This document shows positions 1 through 10,451 of a stretch of 64,000 bases of DNA, piece by piece (position 1 is the first letter of the stretch; each line of letters starts with the position of its first letter). Location: assembly GCF_000739635.1 (NCBI RefSeq), contig NZ_BATQ01000147.1, positions 28,265 through 92,264 of the forward strand. Direction: 5' to 3'. A program made the position numbers and the translations under genes. Below the pieces are notes generated by a model. The model saw only the letters and a list, made by a program, of their open reading frames with translations, was not told where the DNA came from and made no database searches. The DNA comes from Verrucomicrobium sp. BvORR034. Lineage in GTDB: Bacteria; Verrucomicrobiota; Verrucomicrobiia; Verrucomicrobiales; Verrucomicrobiaceae.

Positions 1-1
1 A

Positions 2-934
2 AATCAGGTCTCCAGTCCGTGGGAAGGCGGCCAGTACGGGTACGTGCGCGGCCCGGTCAGGCATGGGAGTGACATGGTGCTGATGGCCTTCCACGAAGGC
101 ATCGACATTGCTCCGACAAAACGGGATGCCGCTGGCGATCCGACCGACGAAGTCCGGGCCATCTCCCCGGGCAAAGTGGTGCACTGCTCTCAACTCGCAG
201 GGGCCAGCAACTACGGTCGCTACGTGGTGGTACAGCACGACACTCCCGACGGTTCCTTCTTCTCCCTCTACGCCCATCTCAGCAAGATCGGCGTGCAGCC
301 AGGGCAGGAAGTCCACCTCGGCACGCCCTTGGGCGTCATGGGCTACACCGGCAGCGGGCTGAACCAGAAGCGGGCCCACGTCCACCTGGAGCTCAACCTC
401 ATGTTGAGTAGTCGTTTCGACGACTGGCACGCCCTGAACTTCCGCCCCAGCCCAAACAAACACGGCATCTACAACGGCATTAACCTGACGGGAATCAACA
501 TTGCTGCCTTCTACCTGGCGCACCAGAAAGACCCGGCGCTGACCATTGCCAGCTTTGTCCGTAACACAGAGCCCACCTGGAAAGCCGTGGTTCCGCGCAA
601 AGGTGACCTGGAACTGCTGAGCCACTACCCCTGGCTGGGAGACTCGCCAGCCGCCCCTTCCCCTTCCTGGGAAATCACCTTTGGCGACTCTGGTCTGCCC
701 ATACGCGTCCAGCCCAGCGCGCTTACCGTGACCCAGGCCCAGATCACCTGGGTGAAGGATCGCGGCATGCCACACGGTTACTACACCCGCGGCTACATCG
801 CCGGCAGCGGAGAAAAAGGCACCCTCACCGCCTCAGGCAAACGCTTCCTGGACTTGGTCTCAGGGGATTTTGTGGCCCCGGCACCGGCTAAGGAAGAGGA
901 GAGCAGGAAAGTGTCCGTAAAGAAGAAGGGATAG
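2..934 (+). CDS. M23-family (LytM-like) metallopeptidase, 5' end outside window
   Basis: The reading frame is open to the first base of the window, so the gene begins upstream; a GTG at 44 is only an internal candidate start. The visible 310 residues hold a peptidase M23 fold near the N-terminus: an HEGIDI zinc-ligand motif, a YAHLS segment and an HVHLELN motif, which supply the H-x3-D and H-x-H ligands of the family. Such enzymes cleave peptidoglycan cross-links in the periplasm, or act as inactive regulators. The C-terminal half (about residue 170 on) matches nothing I recognise and ends in a Lys-rich tail. It is followed by a repeat-bearing intergenic stretch and a convergent lipoprotein gene. 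Confidence 0.8.
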   Translation, partial: NQVSSPWEGGQYGYVRGPVRHGSDMVLMAFHEGIDIAPTKRDAAGDPTDEVRAISPGKVVHCSQLAGASNYGRYVVVQHDTPDGSFFSLYAHLSKIGVQPGQEVHLGTPLGVMGYTGSGLNQKRAHVHLELNLMLSSRFDDWHALNFRPSPNKHGIYNGINLTGINIAAFYLAHQKDPALTIASFVRNTEPTWKAVVPRKGDLELLSHYPWLGDSPAAPSPSWEITFGDSGLPIRVQPSALTVTQAQITWVKDRGMPHGYYTRGYIAGSGEKGTLTASGKRFLDLVSGDFVAPAPAKEEESRKVSVKKKG

Positions 935-994
935 GAAGGGTGTCAGTCGCTCCGCTGGCGTATTTCGACAGGCAGCGAAGCCTTGGAAAAGTAG

Positions 995-1059
995 AAGAGC
1001 CGTCTCGGCTCTTTATGCATACGCTGGATGGCACGGAAGCAAGAACCGAGACGGTTCTT
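995..1059. repeat. Pair of inverted hairpins (REP/BIME-like)
   Basis: There are two short palindromes. The first (995-1013) has AAGAGCCG and CGGCTCTT arms around TCT. The second (1041-1059) has AAGAACCG and CGGTTCTT arms around AGA. With its flank (GTAG before the first, CCAC after the second) the second is nearly the reverse complement of the first, so the unit is an inverted pair of hairpins. Related units occur at 33814-33888 and 58827-58850. The rest of 935-1162 shows no gene. Confidence 0.7.
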
Positions 1060-1162
1060 CCACCTTGCTGACGCCGCCCCCCCGGGAACTCCGGCTGTTC
1101 AGCACAGAGCGCTCACCTGAGACACCAGACCCGCATGACGGGTCCGGCCGCGCACTCTCACC

Positions 1163-2242
1163 TCAAGACACTGGAGCGAGAATGATCTTCTGCACATCCA
1201 TGATGGCCCCGCCGTTCTTGCTCTGGGGCTTCACAGCCAGGCGGTAGGTGCCGGGTTCCTTGATCTCCAGTTCACCCACATTCACCGGAGCCCACTTCTG
1301 GAAGCCGCCGGTGTCCTGCACTTTGAACGTGAGAGCCTGTTCACCAAGCTGGATGGCCACCTCGCTGCCGCCACCGGCTCCGCAGCCCTGGTGCACGGTC
1401 ACATTGTACTTGCCCGCTTTGTCCACGGTGAATTCCCACTCGGCAAAGTCTTCCTTCTCTGTCCAGAAGCCGAGGCAGTTCTTCTCCGGCTTGGGCTCAT
1501 AGCGCATGTTTTCGCTCCAGGTCGTGGCGTCCTTGGCCAGCAACTGAAGAGAGCCATCTTCAGTGGGCTTCACTTCCTCTCCTTCCTGGGTGGGTACCAA
1601 GGCCACTTCTTCCAAGACGAACGTGGACCACGCCACGCCATTGGGAGTGTAGAACGCCATGAACTGGTCACCGCCCTGTGGGATGTAGATGTCGCCGATG
1701 TAGAGCCGCTTGGTCGCGCCACTGGTGCTTACCAGGGTCTTCTTCAGGCGGAGATCACCAAATTTGAACTGCACACCCAGCGTGGAAGACTTGAGCGAAT
1801 ACGAAATCCGGACACTGTAGCGGCCCCAGCGCTTCGACTGGAACGGGAAGTTGTATTGCTCCCAGTGCTCCATGGGGGCGAAGGTGCTTTGATCTTTGGC
1901 CACCTTGAAGGCAATCACCCCACGCTCCGGAAGATCTTGACGTTCAATGGGTTCACCACTGCCGAAGTCACCCAGCCCGGAGAGGGAATCCGTCACCGCA
2001 AAGGGCGAAAGCGGGGCCGTTGTCGGAGCTGGCGCGGCCTGTTGAGGCTGGTCCGTCTTCAGCACTTCATCCGCTTTCACGGATTCCACAGGAGCCGTCG
2101 CGACCGCCTCTTTCGTCTCCTGCTGGACGACCTCCTTCACGGCCTCCGGAGTCGCTTTGACGACTGTGGCTTCACTCTTGCCGCACGCGGAAAGAGCAAG
2201 AGGAATTCCAACGATCAGCAGGGAAGCAAGAGGGCGGTTCAT
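1163..2242 (-). CDS. Lipoprotein with C-terminal carbohydrate-binding-like domain
   Basis: The protein has about 359 residues from the ATG at 2242; the longer frame would need a TTG at 2263. The N-terminus is a lipoprotein signal (MNRPLASLLIVGIPLALSAC) with the lipidated Cys at residue 20. A Pro/Ala/Thr-rich linker of about 75 residues follows. The middle is probably beta-rich. The last 115 residues (from about WSENMRYEPKPEKN) look like a jelly-roll carbohydrate-binding module of the CBM6/DUF5077 kind, common in Verrucomicrobia and Planctomycetes; this is a resemblance by eye. No catalytic domain is visible. It is probably anchored in the outer membrane or periplasm and may bind a glycan. It lies 103 bp downstream of bioA on the same strand. 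Confidence 0.65.
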   Translation of the reverse strand: MNRPLASLLIVGIPLALSACGKSEATVVKATPEAVKEVVQQETKEAVATAPVESVKADEVLKTDQPQQAAPAPTTAPLSPFAVTDSLSGLGDFGSGEPIERQDLPERGVIAFKVAKDQSTFAPMEHWEQYNFPFQSKRWGRYSVRISYSLKSSTLGVQFKFGDLRLKKTLVSTSGATKRLYIGDIYIPQGGDQFMAFYTPNGVAWSTFVLEEVALVPTQEGEEVKPTEDGSLQLLAKDATTWSENMRYEPKPEKNCLGFWTEKEDFAEWEFTVDKAGKYNVTVHQGCGAGGGSEVAIQLGEQALTFKVQDTGGFQKWAPVNVGELEIKEPGTYRLAVKPQSKNGGAIMDVQKIILAPVS

Positions 2243-2345
2243 GCGGGCAATAGCTCTGGACAAAGAGGAGTACGAACGGCTTCAACGCCCAGCTCTCCCA
2301 CCTTATTAGGCCGAATTCTCCTATTCCGCGGCCCCACTTGGAGCC

Positions 2346-3700
2346 TCATCCGCCGCACACTTCCTCGACCGCGAGTCGCACAGCCTTCACCATCGTCTCC
2401 AGTTCGGACTCCACCACGCAGAGCGGCGGCATGAGGACGATGGTATTGGCAATGGGACGCGTCAGCAGCCCATGCTTGCGGGCAGCCACGCACACGCGGG
2501 CCCCCACCTGCTCCGCCGTATCATAATCCAGCCGCGGCGAGCGCTGTTTCACCAGCTCAATACCCGCGATCAAACCGCAGCGCCGGACGTCCACCACGTG
2601 GGGCAGGTCGGTCAACCCTTGCAGGAAGCGATCGAAGGCCTTGATCTTGGCAGGCAGCTGTTCCAGCACCTTCTCCTCGCGGAAGACGGCCAGACTGGCC
2701 AGCGCCGCAGCGCAACCGAGTTGGTTGCCGGTGAAGCTGTGCCCGTAGAAAAAGGTGCGCCCCTCTGAAGGTGCCCCGAGAAACCCCTCGTACACCCGTT
2801 GATTCACCAAAGTGGCCGCCAGCGGCAGGTACCCACCCGAGAGCCCCTTGGCCATACAGAGGAAATCCGGCACCACCTTCTCCTGCTGGCAGGCAAACAT
2901 CGTGCCGGTGCGGCCGAACCCCGTCATTACCTCGTCCAGAATGAGGAAGATCCCCTGCCCACGGCACCAGGTCTCCAGGGCCTTCAGCATGCCCTTCGGC
3001 CAGACCCGCATGGTGTTCACCCCCTGGACCAGAGGCTCAATGATGACCGCCGCGATGTGCTGCAAGTCATCGGCCGGGAGGGCTGCCAGGTCTTCAAACG
3101 TTCGCACCCGCTGCACCACATAGCCAAACTGGTTGGCGCTCCCTTTGAAAAGGGGGATGCCGCCCAAACTCGCAGCGCCCAGAGTATCGCCATGATAGGC
3201 CGCATCGAACGCTAAAATGACGTCCCGACCAGGTTGACCGTTCTGCCGCCAGAACTGGAGAGACATCCGCACTGCCGCTTCAATCGCGGTGGAGCCGTTA
3301 TCTGAGAAAAAGACCTTCTCCAGCCCGCCATCAGGGAACAGGCCCACAAGTTCGCTGGCCAGTTGAGCCGCCGGTGGATTGCCAAAACCGAGGTACGAGG
3401 TGTGCGCCACCTGATCAAGCTGCGCCTTGATGGCATCGTTGATCCGCGGATGGCAGTGTCCGTGGATGTTCGTCCAGATGGAAGCATTCCCGTCCAGATA
3501 CCGATTGCCGTGCTGGTCCACCAGATAAGCACCGTGACCACTGCACAGCATGAGGGGCTCATGCTCCGGCGCGCACCAGTCGCGCATAGGGGTGAAGGGA
3601 TGCCAGGTGTAGGCCTTGTCGAGTTCCGCGTAGTTCAAGCGTGTTGGGAGGGGGGAGTTTGAAGATGCCGCCCCTCCCATGAACCCAAATGGCAGAGGCA

Positions 3701-3701
<1 letters not shown>
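2346..3701 (-). CDS. bioA: Adenosylmethionine-8-amino-7-oxononanoate aminotransferase
   Basis: BioA transfers the amino group of S-adenosylmethionine to KAPA to give DAPA, the antepenultimate step of biotin synthesis; it is a cytosolic PLP enzyme. From ATG 3701 it is 451 residues, close to the usual 430. Visible motifs are TWHPFTPM near residue 32, AYHGDT, the class-III aminotransferase signature DEVMTGFGRTG, and AKGLSGGYLPL containing the PLP lysine K285. The start is chosen because the ATG overlaps the stop of the upstream deacetylase-like gene as TGATG, which implies translational coupling. The open frame extends further upstream but lacks a reason to start there. No other biotin genes lie in the window, so it is an orphan bioA here. 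Confidence 0.9.
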
Positions 3702-4651
<950 letters not shown>

Positions 4652-4753
4652 GCCCTATGGGAGCAGTCCGGCGTTCCGGTGTCAATGCAGGATGCCTGGG
4701 CCGCTGCTTGCAATCCCGCTTGGCCAGAGCCATGACAACACCTCGCATCTTCC

Positions 4754-6889
4754 ATGAGTTCCGCCGCCAGCGTCATCAGCCTCGATACCCCGCTTGATCA
4801 GGTGGAGGGACTGCGTCCCGCAGCCGTGCGCATGCTGGCCAAGGAGGGACTCGCCACGGTGGGCGGTCTGGTCCTGCACTTCCCGGCCCGCCATGAAGAC
4901 CGGCGACGCATGGACTTCAAAGGGTTCTGCCCCAGCGAGACGCCCGTGTGCCACCATGTCCGGGTGCTGAAGACGCGCGTGTTGCGTTTTGGCCAACGCG
5001 GCGGCGTGTTTGAAACGGTGGTGGAGGCGGCAGAAGCCAATCCCATGCACCAGCAGCTCACGTTGCGGTGGTTCGGCATGGTGTACCTGCAAAAGGTCCT
5101 GGCCGTGGACATGGAGCTCATGGTGTACGGCAAGATCAAGGAAATAAAGGACCGCCTCCTCATGGACCACCCGGAGTACGAGATCGTCCGTGGGGAAGAG
5201 GACGACGACGAGGCCGGCATCCACTCCTCCCGCATCGTCCCCGTGTACCGGCTGCGGGGCGGACTGAAGCAGAAGCCCCTGCGCCGCACCACGTGGCAGG
5301 TGATGGAGCAACTCCCCGCCGCCGCCCTGCCGGACATCCTGCCCCGGCCCAAGGCGGGTGGCGATTTTGCCGGGATGACCCGTGCCACCGCCCTGCGCAC
5401 CCTGCACCATCCGGATGGGTTCGATGAACTCACTCAGGCCCAGCGCTACCTGGCTCTGGAAGAGTTTTATCTCATGCAGCTCCGCGCCGTGCGGAGGAAG
5501 CTGCAGTTCAAGCATCACGGCGGCACTCCACAGCGCGCGGAGGGACGACTGCTGGCGGCGTTCCTGGAAACTCTGCCGTTTCAGATGACGGGAGCCCAAA
5601 GCCGCTCGCTTGATGAGATCCTGGCCGACATGGCCCTGCCTCAGCCTATGAACCGGTTGCTGCATGGTGACGTCGGCAGCGGCAAAACGGTGGTGGCCCT
5701 GGCCGCCATGCTCATGGCCGTGGAGGCAGGTCGCCAAGGGGCCCTCATGGCCCCCACCCAGATCCTCGCAGAGCAACACTACGAGAACGCCCGCCGCTGG
5801 CTCGAGCCCCTCGGCATTCGCGTCGCACTGCGTACAGCGGACAGGGTGCTGGATTTCGATGCGGAATGCCGCACGCTGGAAGCGTGCGCTCCCCAGATCC
5901 CTGCAGCCGATCGCGGCCCCGACATCGTCATCGGCACTCACGCGCTGCTCTATGAGCGCAGCGCGGGCAACCTCCCCCGCCTGGGGCTGGTGGTCATCGA
6001 TGAGCAGCACAAGTTTGGGGTGGCCCAGCGGGCCCGGCTCATCGCGCAGGGCGAGACACCGGATGTGCTGGTGATGACGGCGACACCGATTCCTCGAACC
6101 CTCACGCTCACCCTCTATGGGGATCTGGATGTCTCGACCATTGACCAGCGGCCCAAAGAACGCGGCAAAATCATCACCGCGGTACGGGAGGTGACCAAGG
6201 TGGAGGAGGTCACGAAGTTTGTCCTGGCCCGTCTCGAAGAAGGACGGCAGTGCTACATTGTCTATCCCTTGATCGACGAGTCAGAAAAGCTCGATGCCGG
6301 GGCCGCGACCACCGGGCTGGAAGAGTGGACCAAACGACTGGCCCCGCATGCCATCGGGTTGTTGCATGGCCGCATGGACACCGACGCCAAGGAGTCGGTG
6401 ATGCGGCAGTTTCGAGAAGGCAGCGTCAAGGCCCTGGTCAGCACCACGGTGATCGAGGTGGGCGTGGATGTCCCCAACGCGACCGTCATGATCATCCACG
6501 ACTCCGGCCGTTTCGGTCTGGCCCAGTTGCACCAGCTTCGCGGCCGCATCGGCCGGGGGGCTCACACCTCCTACGCCATCCTCTTCGTTCCCAAGGGTGA
6601 CAAAGAGGCCATGGCGCGGCTCAAGCTGCTGGAGGAAACCACGGACGGCTTCAAGATTGCGGAAGAAGACCTCGTCCGGCGTGGCCCTGGTGATGTGCTC
6701 GGCAGCGCCCAGAGCGGCCAGTCCCCGCTACGCTTCGGTGCCCTGCTCGCCGACACGCGGCTGGTCACCACGGCTCGACGCCTGGCCGAACGGACGCTCA
6801 AGGCAGATCCGGAACTGCTTCAGCCCGGACACGCCCACCTGCGCGCCCTGGTGGGCGAAGAAGTGTTTGGCAAGGGCACCATGCAATAA
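4754..6889 (+). CDS. recG: ATP-dependent DNA helicase RecG
   Basis: RecG remodels stalled replication forks and branch-migrates Holliday junctions. The 711-residue length fits the family. The N-terminal wedge/OB region covers about residues 1-250 (GLRPAAVRML.., FPARHEDRR). Helicase motifs follow: GDVGSGKT (305-312, Walker A), MAPTQILAEQH, DEQHKFGVAQR at about 416 (motif II, DEQH), MTATPIPRT at about 441 (motif III), GRMDTDAKE and HQLRGRIGRG (motif VI), and the TRG-like C-terminal region. It starts at ATG 4754, 102 bp from the divergent deacetylase-like gene. Confidence 0.97.
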   Translation: MSSAASVISLDTPLDQVEGLRPAAVRMLAKEGLATVGGLVLHFPARHEDRRRMDFKGFCPSETPVCHHVRVLKTRVLRFGQRGGVFETVVEAAEANPMHQQLTLRWFGMVYLQKVLAVDMELMVYGKIKEIKDRLLMDHPEYEIVRGEEDDDEAGIHSSRIVPVYRLRGGLKQKPLRRTTWQVMEQLPAAALPDILPRPKAGGDFAGMTRATALRTLHHPDGFDELTQAQRYLALEEFYLMQLRAVRRKLQFKHHGGTPQRAEGRLLAAFLETLPFQMTGAQSRSLDEILADMALPQPMNRLLHGDVGSGKTVVALAAMLMAVEAGRQGALMAPTQILAEQHYENARRWLEPLGIRVALRTADRVLDFDAECRTLEACAPQIPAADRGPDIVIGTHALLYERSAGNLPRLGLVVIDEQHKFGVAQRARLIAQGETPDVLVMTATPIPRTLTLTLYGDLDVSTIDQRPKERGKIITAVREVTKVEEVTKFVLARLEEGRQCYIVYPLIDESEKLDAGAATTGLEEWTKRLAPHAIGLLHGRMDTDAKESVMRQFREGSVKALVSTTVIEVGVDVPNATVMIIHDSGRFGLAQLHQLRGRIGRGAHTSYAILFVPKGDKEAMARLKLLEETTDGFKIAEEDLVRRGPGDVLGSAQSGQSPLRFGALLADTRLVTTARRLAERTLKADPELLQPGHAHLRALVGEEVFGKGTMQ

Positions 6890-7018
6890 CCTTCCGTTTC
6901 ATCTTCGTTCCCGAATTCCAGAACTACGAAAAAAATCTAACATCCCCGGCCCATCCCCTTCCAAGGGAAGGACGCCCGGGCCATCTCTCCCAACCTGGCT
7001 GCCGTACCTCTTTGAGAC

Positions 7019-8182
7019 ATGCTTGAACAATTCCGCCGCATCCTTCTTGTCATCATCATATTCTTCGCCGCCACCTGGCTCTATCGGCAGTGGCAGGCGC
7101 GTCAGGGTGGTGAGAGCCTGTTTGACTACATCCAGACCAACAGCACCACTCCGGAGAAGTTCACCAGCCCCTCAGCAGCGAGGTTGACGGCAGCAGATGT
7201 CCCAGGTCTGGCCAAGCTCAGTGAAGAGTCAGCCAAACTCGCCGGCTCCGTCCTGCCCTCCGTGGTGAGCATCGACACCGCCACCATCAGTCGTGTGGCG
7301 GTCAGGGACATCTTTGGCTACTTGCGCGGCTACCGCAACGACGTATCGCCCGGCCTGGGCTCCGGCGTCATCGTCAGCAAGGAAGGTCACGTCATCACCA
7401 ACTACCACGTGATCAAAGGCGCCACGCAGATCAAGATCACCACCAACGACCGGAAGTCCTACAAGACCGAGATTATCGGCGCTGACAGCCAGCGGGACAT
7501 CGCGGTGCTCAAGATCGTGGGTGGCGGAAACAACTTCCCCGCGCTGAACTTTGCCAACTCGGACCATGCGCGCGCTGGACAGATCGTCTTCGCCGTGGGC
7601 AATCCCTTTGGCCTCACCGGTACCGTGACCCAGGGCATCATCAGCGCCACGCAGCGCCGTTTCAGCGACACGTCCAACTCGCTGCTCCAGACAGACACCG
7701 TGATCAACCCCGGCAACTCAGGTGGACCATTGGTCAACATCTACGGAGACATCATCGGCATCAACGTGGCCATCTTCACCCGCGGAGCGGTGACCAACCA
7801 GGCCTGGCAAGGCGTGGGTCTCGCGGTGCCCTCCAATGATGTGAAGGAATCGTTTCAAGCCATCATGAACCGCGGCGCTCCGGTGCTGGGCTTTCTGGGC
7901 ATCGAGGTAAATCCTGAACCCGTGGCGGTGGATTCCGCACTGGGCACCACGCTCGGCGCCATGGTGGAAACCGTGAACCAGGAGTCCCCCGCGGCCAAGG
8001 CCGGCATTCAGGTGGGAGATGTCATCATGCAGTTCGGCCCGCGGACTTTCAACTCGGTGGATGAGCTGATGCTGATGATTGCCAAAGCACGCCCCGGGCA
8101 GGAGATTCCCATGATTGTGGTCCGTGACGGACACATCCTCAACATCAAAGCCGAGATCGCCCCACGACCCGCAACCAACTGA
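7019..8182 (+). CDS. HtrA/Deg-family serine protease with PDZ domain
   Basis: This is a 387-residue periplasmic quality-control protease. One N-terminal hydrophobic segment (about residues 5-22) looks like a signal anchor. The trypsin-like domain shows the full triad: H130 in TNYHVI, D160 in DSQRDIAVLK and S234 in NPGNSGGPL. One PDZ domain (about 285-380) has FLGIEV and a GD.I...G motif. A single PDZ plus anchor resembles DegS more than two-PDZ DegP, but function as a stress sensor is not implied. It follows recG by 129 bp and precedes the OmpA-domain gene, probably with its own promoter. Confidence 0.92.
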   Translation: MLEQFRRILLVIIIFFAATWLYRQWQARQGGESLFDYIQTNSTTPEKFTSPSAARLTAADVPGLAKLSEESAKLAGSVLPSVVSIDTATISRVAVRDIFGYLRGYRNDVSPGLGSGVIVSKEGHVITNYHVIKGATQIKITTNDRKSYKTEIIGADSQRDIAVLKIVGGGNNFPALNFANSDHARAGQIVFAVGNPFGLTGTVTQGIISATQRRFSDTSNSLLQTDTVINPGNSGGPLVNIYGDIIGINVAIFTRGAVTNQAWQGVGLAVPSNDVKESFQAIMNRGAPVLGFLGIEVNPEPVAVDSALGTTLGAMVETVNQESPAAKAGIQVGDVIMQFGPRTFNSVDELMLMIAKARPGQEIPMIVVRDGHILNIKAEIAPRPATN

Positions 8183-8247
8183 GGAACAGTCCAGGCTCGA
8201 CAAACGCGCCTCCGGCTGTTGCAATGGGTGAAAGGTTGGAACATTAC

Positions 8248-9696
8248 ATGCTTATGTCCAACGCCCGTTGCTCCATCCGTTCTCGCGCCCGCGGTGGCGC
8301 GTTCGGGCCGCTCTTGATTATCATCGTGGCACTGGCCATGAGTGCTGCGGTGTTTTTTCTATTCACCAAAAAGTGGATCGAAAAAGAGAAACCCGCCTCT
8401 GATCCACAGACCAGCACGCAACCGGCGACAGAAGCGCCTCCATCGGCCGCCCCAAAGAGCTCCCCTGCTCCCGGTGCGGAAACCGCTGCCTCCAAGAAAG
8501 CTGCGGCACCCAAAACTCTGGGCTTTGCCCGGCCCCAAGATCTCGCCCAACAGCTCACTCGAAATCTGGCAGAAGGCGATCTGAAGTCGGCCGCCGGCCT
8601 CGTGGCTGCTGGTGATCCCTCACAGGCCGCAGCAAGCCTGGGCGTAATGGAGAAGATCAAGGAGCTCGGCTACAAGGGCGGGGCCGTGAGCCTGGTGCAA
8701 ACCTTGGGCCAGACCGAAGGCGTGGTCCGCCTTTCCATTCCGCTCTCCAGCACCCAGGGCGGTGCCCCCGATCTCAATTTGCAGATCGACGTCGTCAAAG
8801 ACCCGAACATGGGCTGGCGCGTGCACAAGCTGCGTTTGCCCAAGGATCTGGAGATCGCCGTTGCCGCCGTGATCCCTCCTGGCGCCCCCATGATCAACCC
8901 CGCTGGCGGGCCTCCCCTTCCAGCAGGCACTGGCCAGTCACTCTTCGTGGTGGACTCCGAGCCAGACGCCATCACTCATGCCAGCAATTTTGTCCGCGCC
9001 CTGCTCAAGCTCGACTACGACACAGCACGGGCGTATGTGGATGAGGGCAAGATCCCACCGGTGAAACTGGCCGGTCTTTGCATCGTCTTCGAAGACGGCA
9101 AGTACTCCCTGCAGGATCACAAGCCATTGGTCGCCACCGTTTCCACCGAGACCTCTAGCTGGATCATCGCCAAGGTGCGTTCCGACATCTACAAGGAAGA
9201 AACCGAGTTCGGCCTGGAGATGGAGAAACTCGCTGGCGGTTGGCGTATCATCGGGCTGAACCTCTCCCGCCTGCTGGCAGACAATGCCCGGTCCTCTGCG
9301 ATGGTCGGCATTCCCTACACCCCGCTGGTGCAGAACCCGAAAGGAGGCGAGAGCATCGCCCTCTACTTCGAGTACGATCAGACGATATTGCATCCACGTG
9401 CCCAGGCGCAGCTCAATATTGTGGCCTCCATCCTGAAGGCCAGCCCCAGTAAGAAACTCAAGATCGGCGGCCACACGGATGCCAAGGGCAGCGACCTGTA
9501 CAACGTTGCTCTTTCCCAGCGACGCGCCGCGACCGTAAAACAGTACTTCCTGGATCAGGGCGTGCCGCCGCCGCAGGTGGAGACAGTCGGCTTTGGTAAG
9601 GCGCTGCCCCTCAGCCCCAACGCCAATCCCGATGGCTCCGACAATCCTGAAGGACGCTCCCGCAACCGGCGTGCGGAGATCCTGCTCGACTTCTGA
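8248..9696 (+). CDS. OmpA-family cell-envelope protein with N-terminal anchor
   Basis: The protein has about 482 residues. A short basic N-terminus is followed by one transmembrane helix (FGPLLIIIVALAMSAAVFFL) and a Pro/Ala/Lys linker. A central region of about 250 residues looks like a pair of alpha+beta (SnoaL/NTF2-like) domains, which is a guess. The last 120 residues are an OmpA C-terminal peptidoglycan-binding domain: IALYFEYDQTILHPRAQ, IGGHTDAKGSDLYN and the SQRRAATVKQYF and RSRNRRAEI blocks. ATG 8224 and 8254 are also possible starts; 8248 is preferred for the GAAAGG about 12 bases upstream. It is an inner-membrane-anchored, peptidoglycan-binding architecture. Confidence 0.85.
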   Translation: MLMSNARCSIRSRARGGAFGPLLIIIVALAMSAAVFFLFTKKWIEKEKPASDPQTSTQPATEAPPSAAPKSSPAPGAETAASKKAAAPKTLGFARPQDLAQQLTRNLAEGDLKSAAGLVAAGDPSQAAASLGVMEKIKELGYKGGAVSLVQTLGQTEGVVRLSIPLSSTQGGAPDLNLQIDVVKDPNMGWRVHKLRLPKDLEIAVAAVIPPGAPMINPAGGPPLPAGTGQSLFVVDSEPDAITHASNFVRALLKLDYDTARAYVDEGKIPPVKLAGLCIVFEDGKYSLQDHKPLVATVSTETSSWIIAKVRSDIYKEETEFGLEMEKLAGGWRIIGLNLSRLLADNARSSAMVGIPYTPLVQNPKGGESIALYFEYDQTILHPRAQAQLNIVASILKASPSKKLKIGGHTDAKGSDLYNVALSQRRAATVKQYFLDQGVPPPQVETVGFGKALPLSPNANPDGSDNPEGRSRNRRAEILLDF

Positions 9697-9706
9697 TGCT
9701 GTAGCG

Positions 9707-10318
9707 TCAGGCCTCTCTCCGCTGCGCCCATTTTTTCCCGCCAGCCAGCGCGCTCATGGTTTCCTCCAGGCGCTTGTCCAGGGTCTCCGGGCGTTTGGCG
9801 GTGCTGATCCACACCATGTACTCCCTCTGGTAGGTGGGTTTGAGACTCTCAAAAAAGGCCGCGGCTTTCTTGTTCTTCTTGAGCGCCGCTTCCAGTGGTG
9901 GCGGCATGGGCCAGGGCTCACGCTTCACCTTCGGCGGAGGCGGAGCCACGGGGCTCAGATCCACGGCCACCGCCGCATGCAGCATGGCCTTGAAGGCGGG
10001 CTTGGGCACCTCAGACAGATCCTTCAGCTTGATGCCGCGAATGGAGAGGCTCTCCAGCCCGTGATTAAACAGTCTGGCGGGATCTGCCACTTCTCCGCCG
10101 CGATAAAAAGCAATCTCCACGTGATCATTGAACGCTCCCAGCGCGCAGACTCTCTTGCGTCCGGAAAAGCAAAGCATGTTGGAGTTGATGCTCTCCTTCA
10201 AATCCGGTTCCCAGCGGAAAATCAGATCGCGCAGCTCCTCACAGATCTCGCGCGTGAATCCCGGACAGGTGGCGATCCATTCATCGGGATCCTGGGTACG
10301 TGAGGCGCGGCAGTCCAT
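9707..10318 (-). CDS. YdeI/OmdA-like protein with DUF1801 domain
   Basis: The protein has 203 residues and no signal. The N-terminal half (residues 10-110) fits DUF1801 (E..C..LRDLIF..EPDLKESI, MLCFSGRKRVCALGAFNDHVEIAFYRG). The C-terminal part has the YdeI/OmdA helical signature (AALKKNKKAAAFFESLKPTYQREYMVWISTAKRPETLDKRLEETM). Members were linked to bacteriocin resistance or outer-membrane stress in enterics; the biochemical role is unknown. It is convergent with the OmpA-domain gene, with 10 bp between stops. Confidence 0.8.
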   Translation of the reverse strand: MDCRASRTQDPDEWIATCPGFTREICEELRDLIFRWEPDLKESINSNMLCFSGRKRVCALGAFNDHVEIAFYRGGEVADPARLFNHGLESLSIRGIKLKDLSEVPKPAFKAMLHAAVAVDLSPVAPPPPKVKREPWPMPPPLEAALKKNKKAAAFFESLKPTYQREYMVWISTAKRPETLDKRLEETMSALAGGKKWAQRREA

Positions 10319-10451
10319 GACAAATTTGCGGGTGTGAGGAGTGAACCAAACATGAGCTCAGCTCGTCTCACTGACAAGGTCCGAGTGGACGCGACGCTCA
10401 TCGCCATGTCGTTTGGCAGGCACGAATTTTTCCCAGTATCTTCCCATCTCC

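Noticed and set aside
4682..6010. Open frame of 442 residues on the minus strand opposite recG
   Set aside because: Overlaps recG fully with no recognisable domain.
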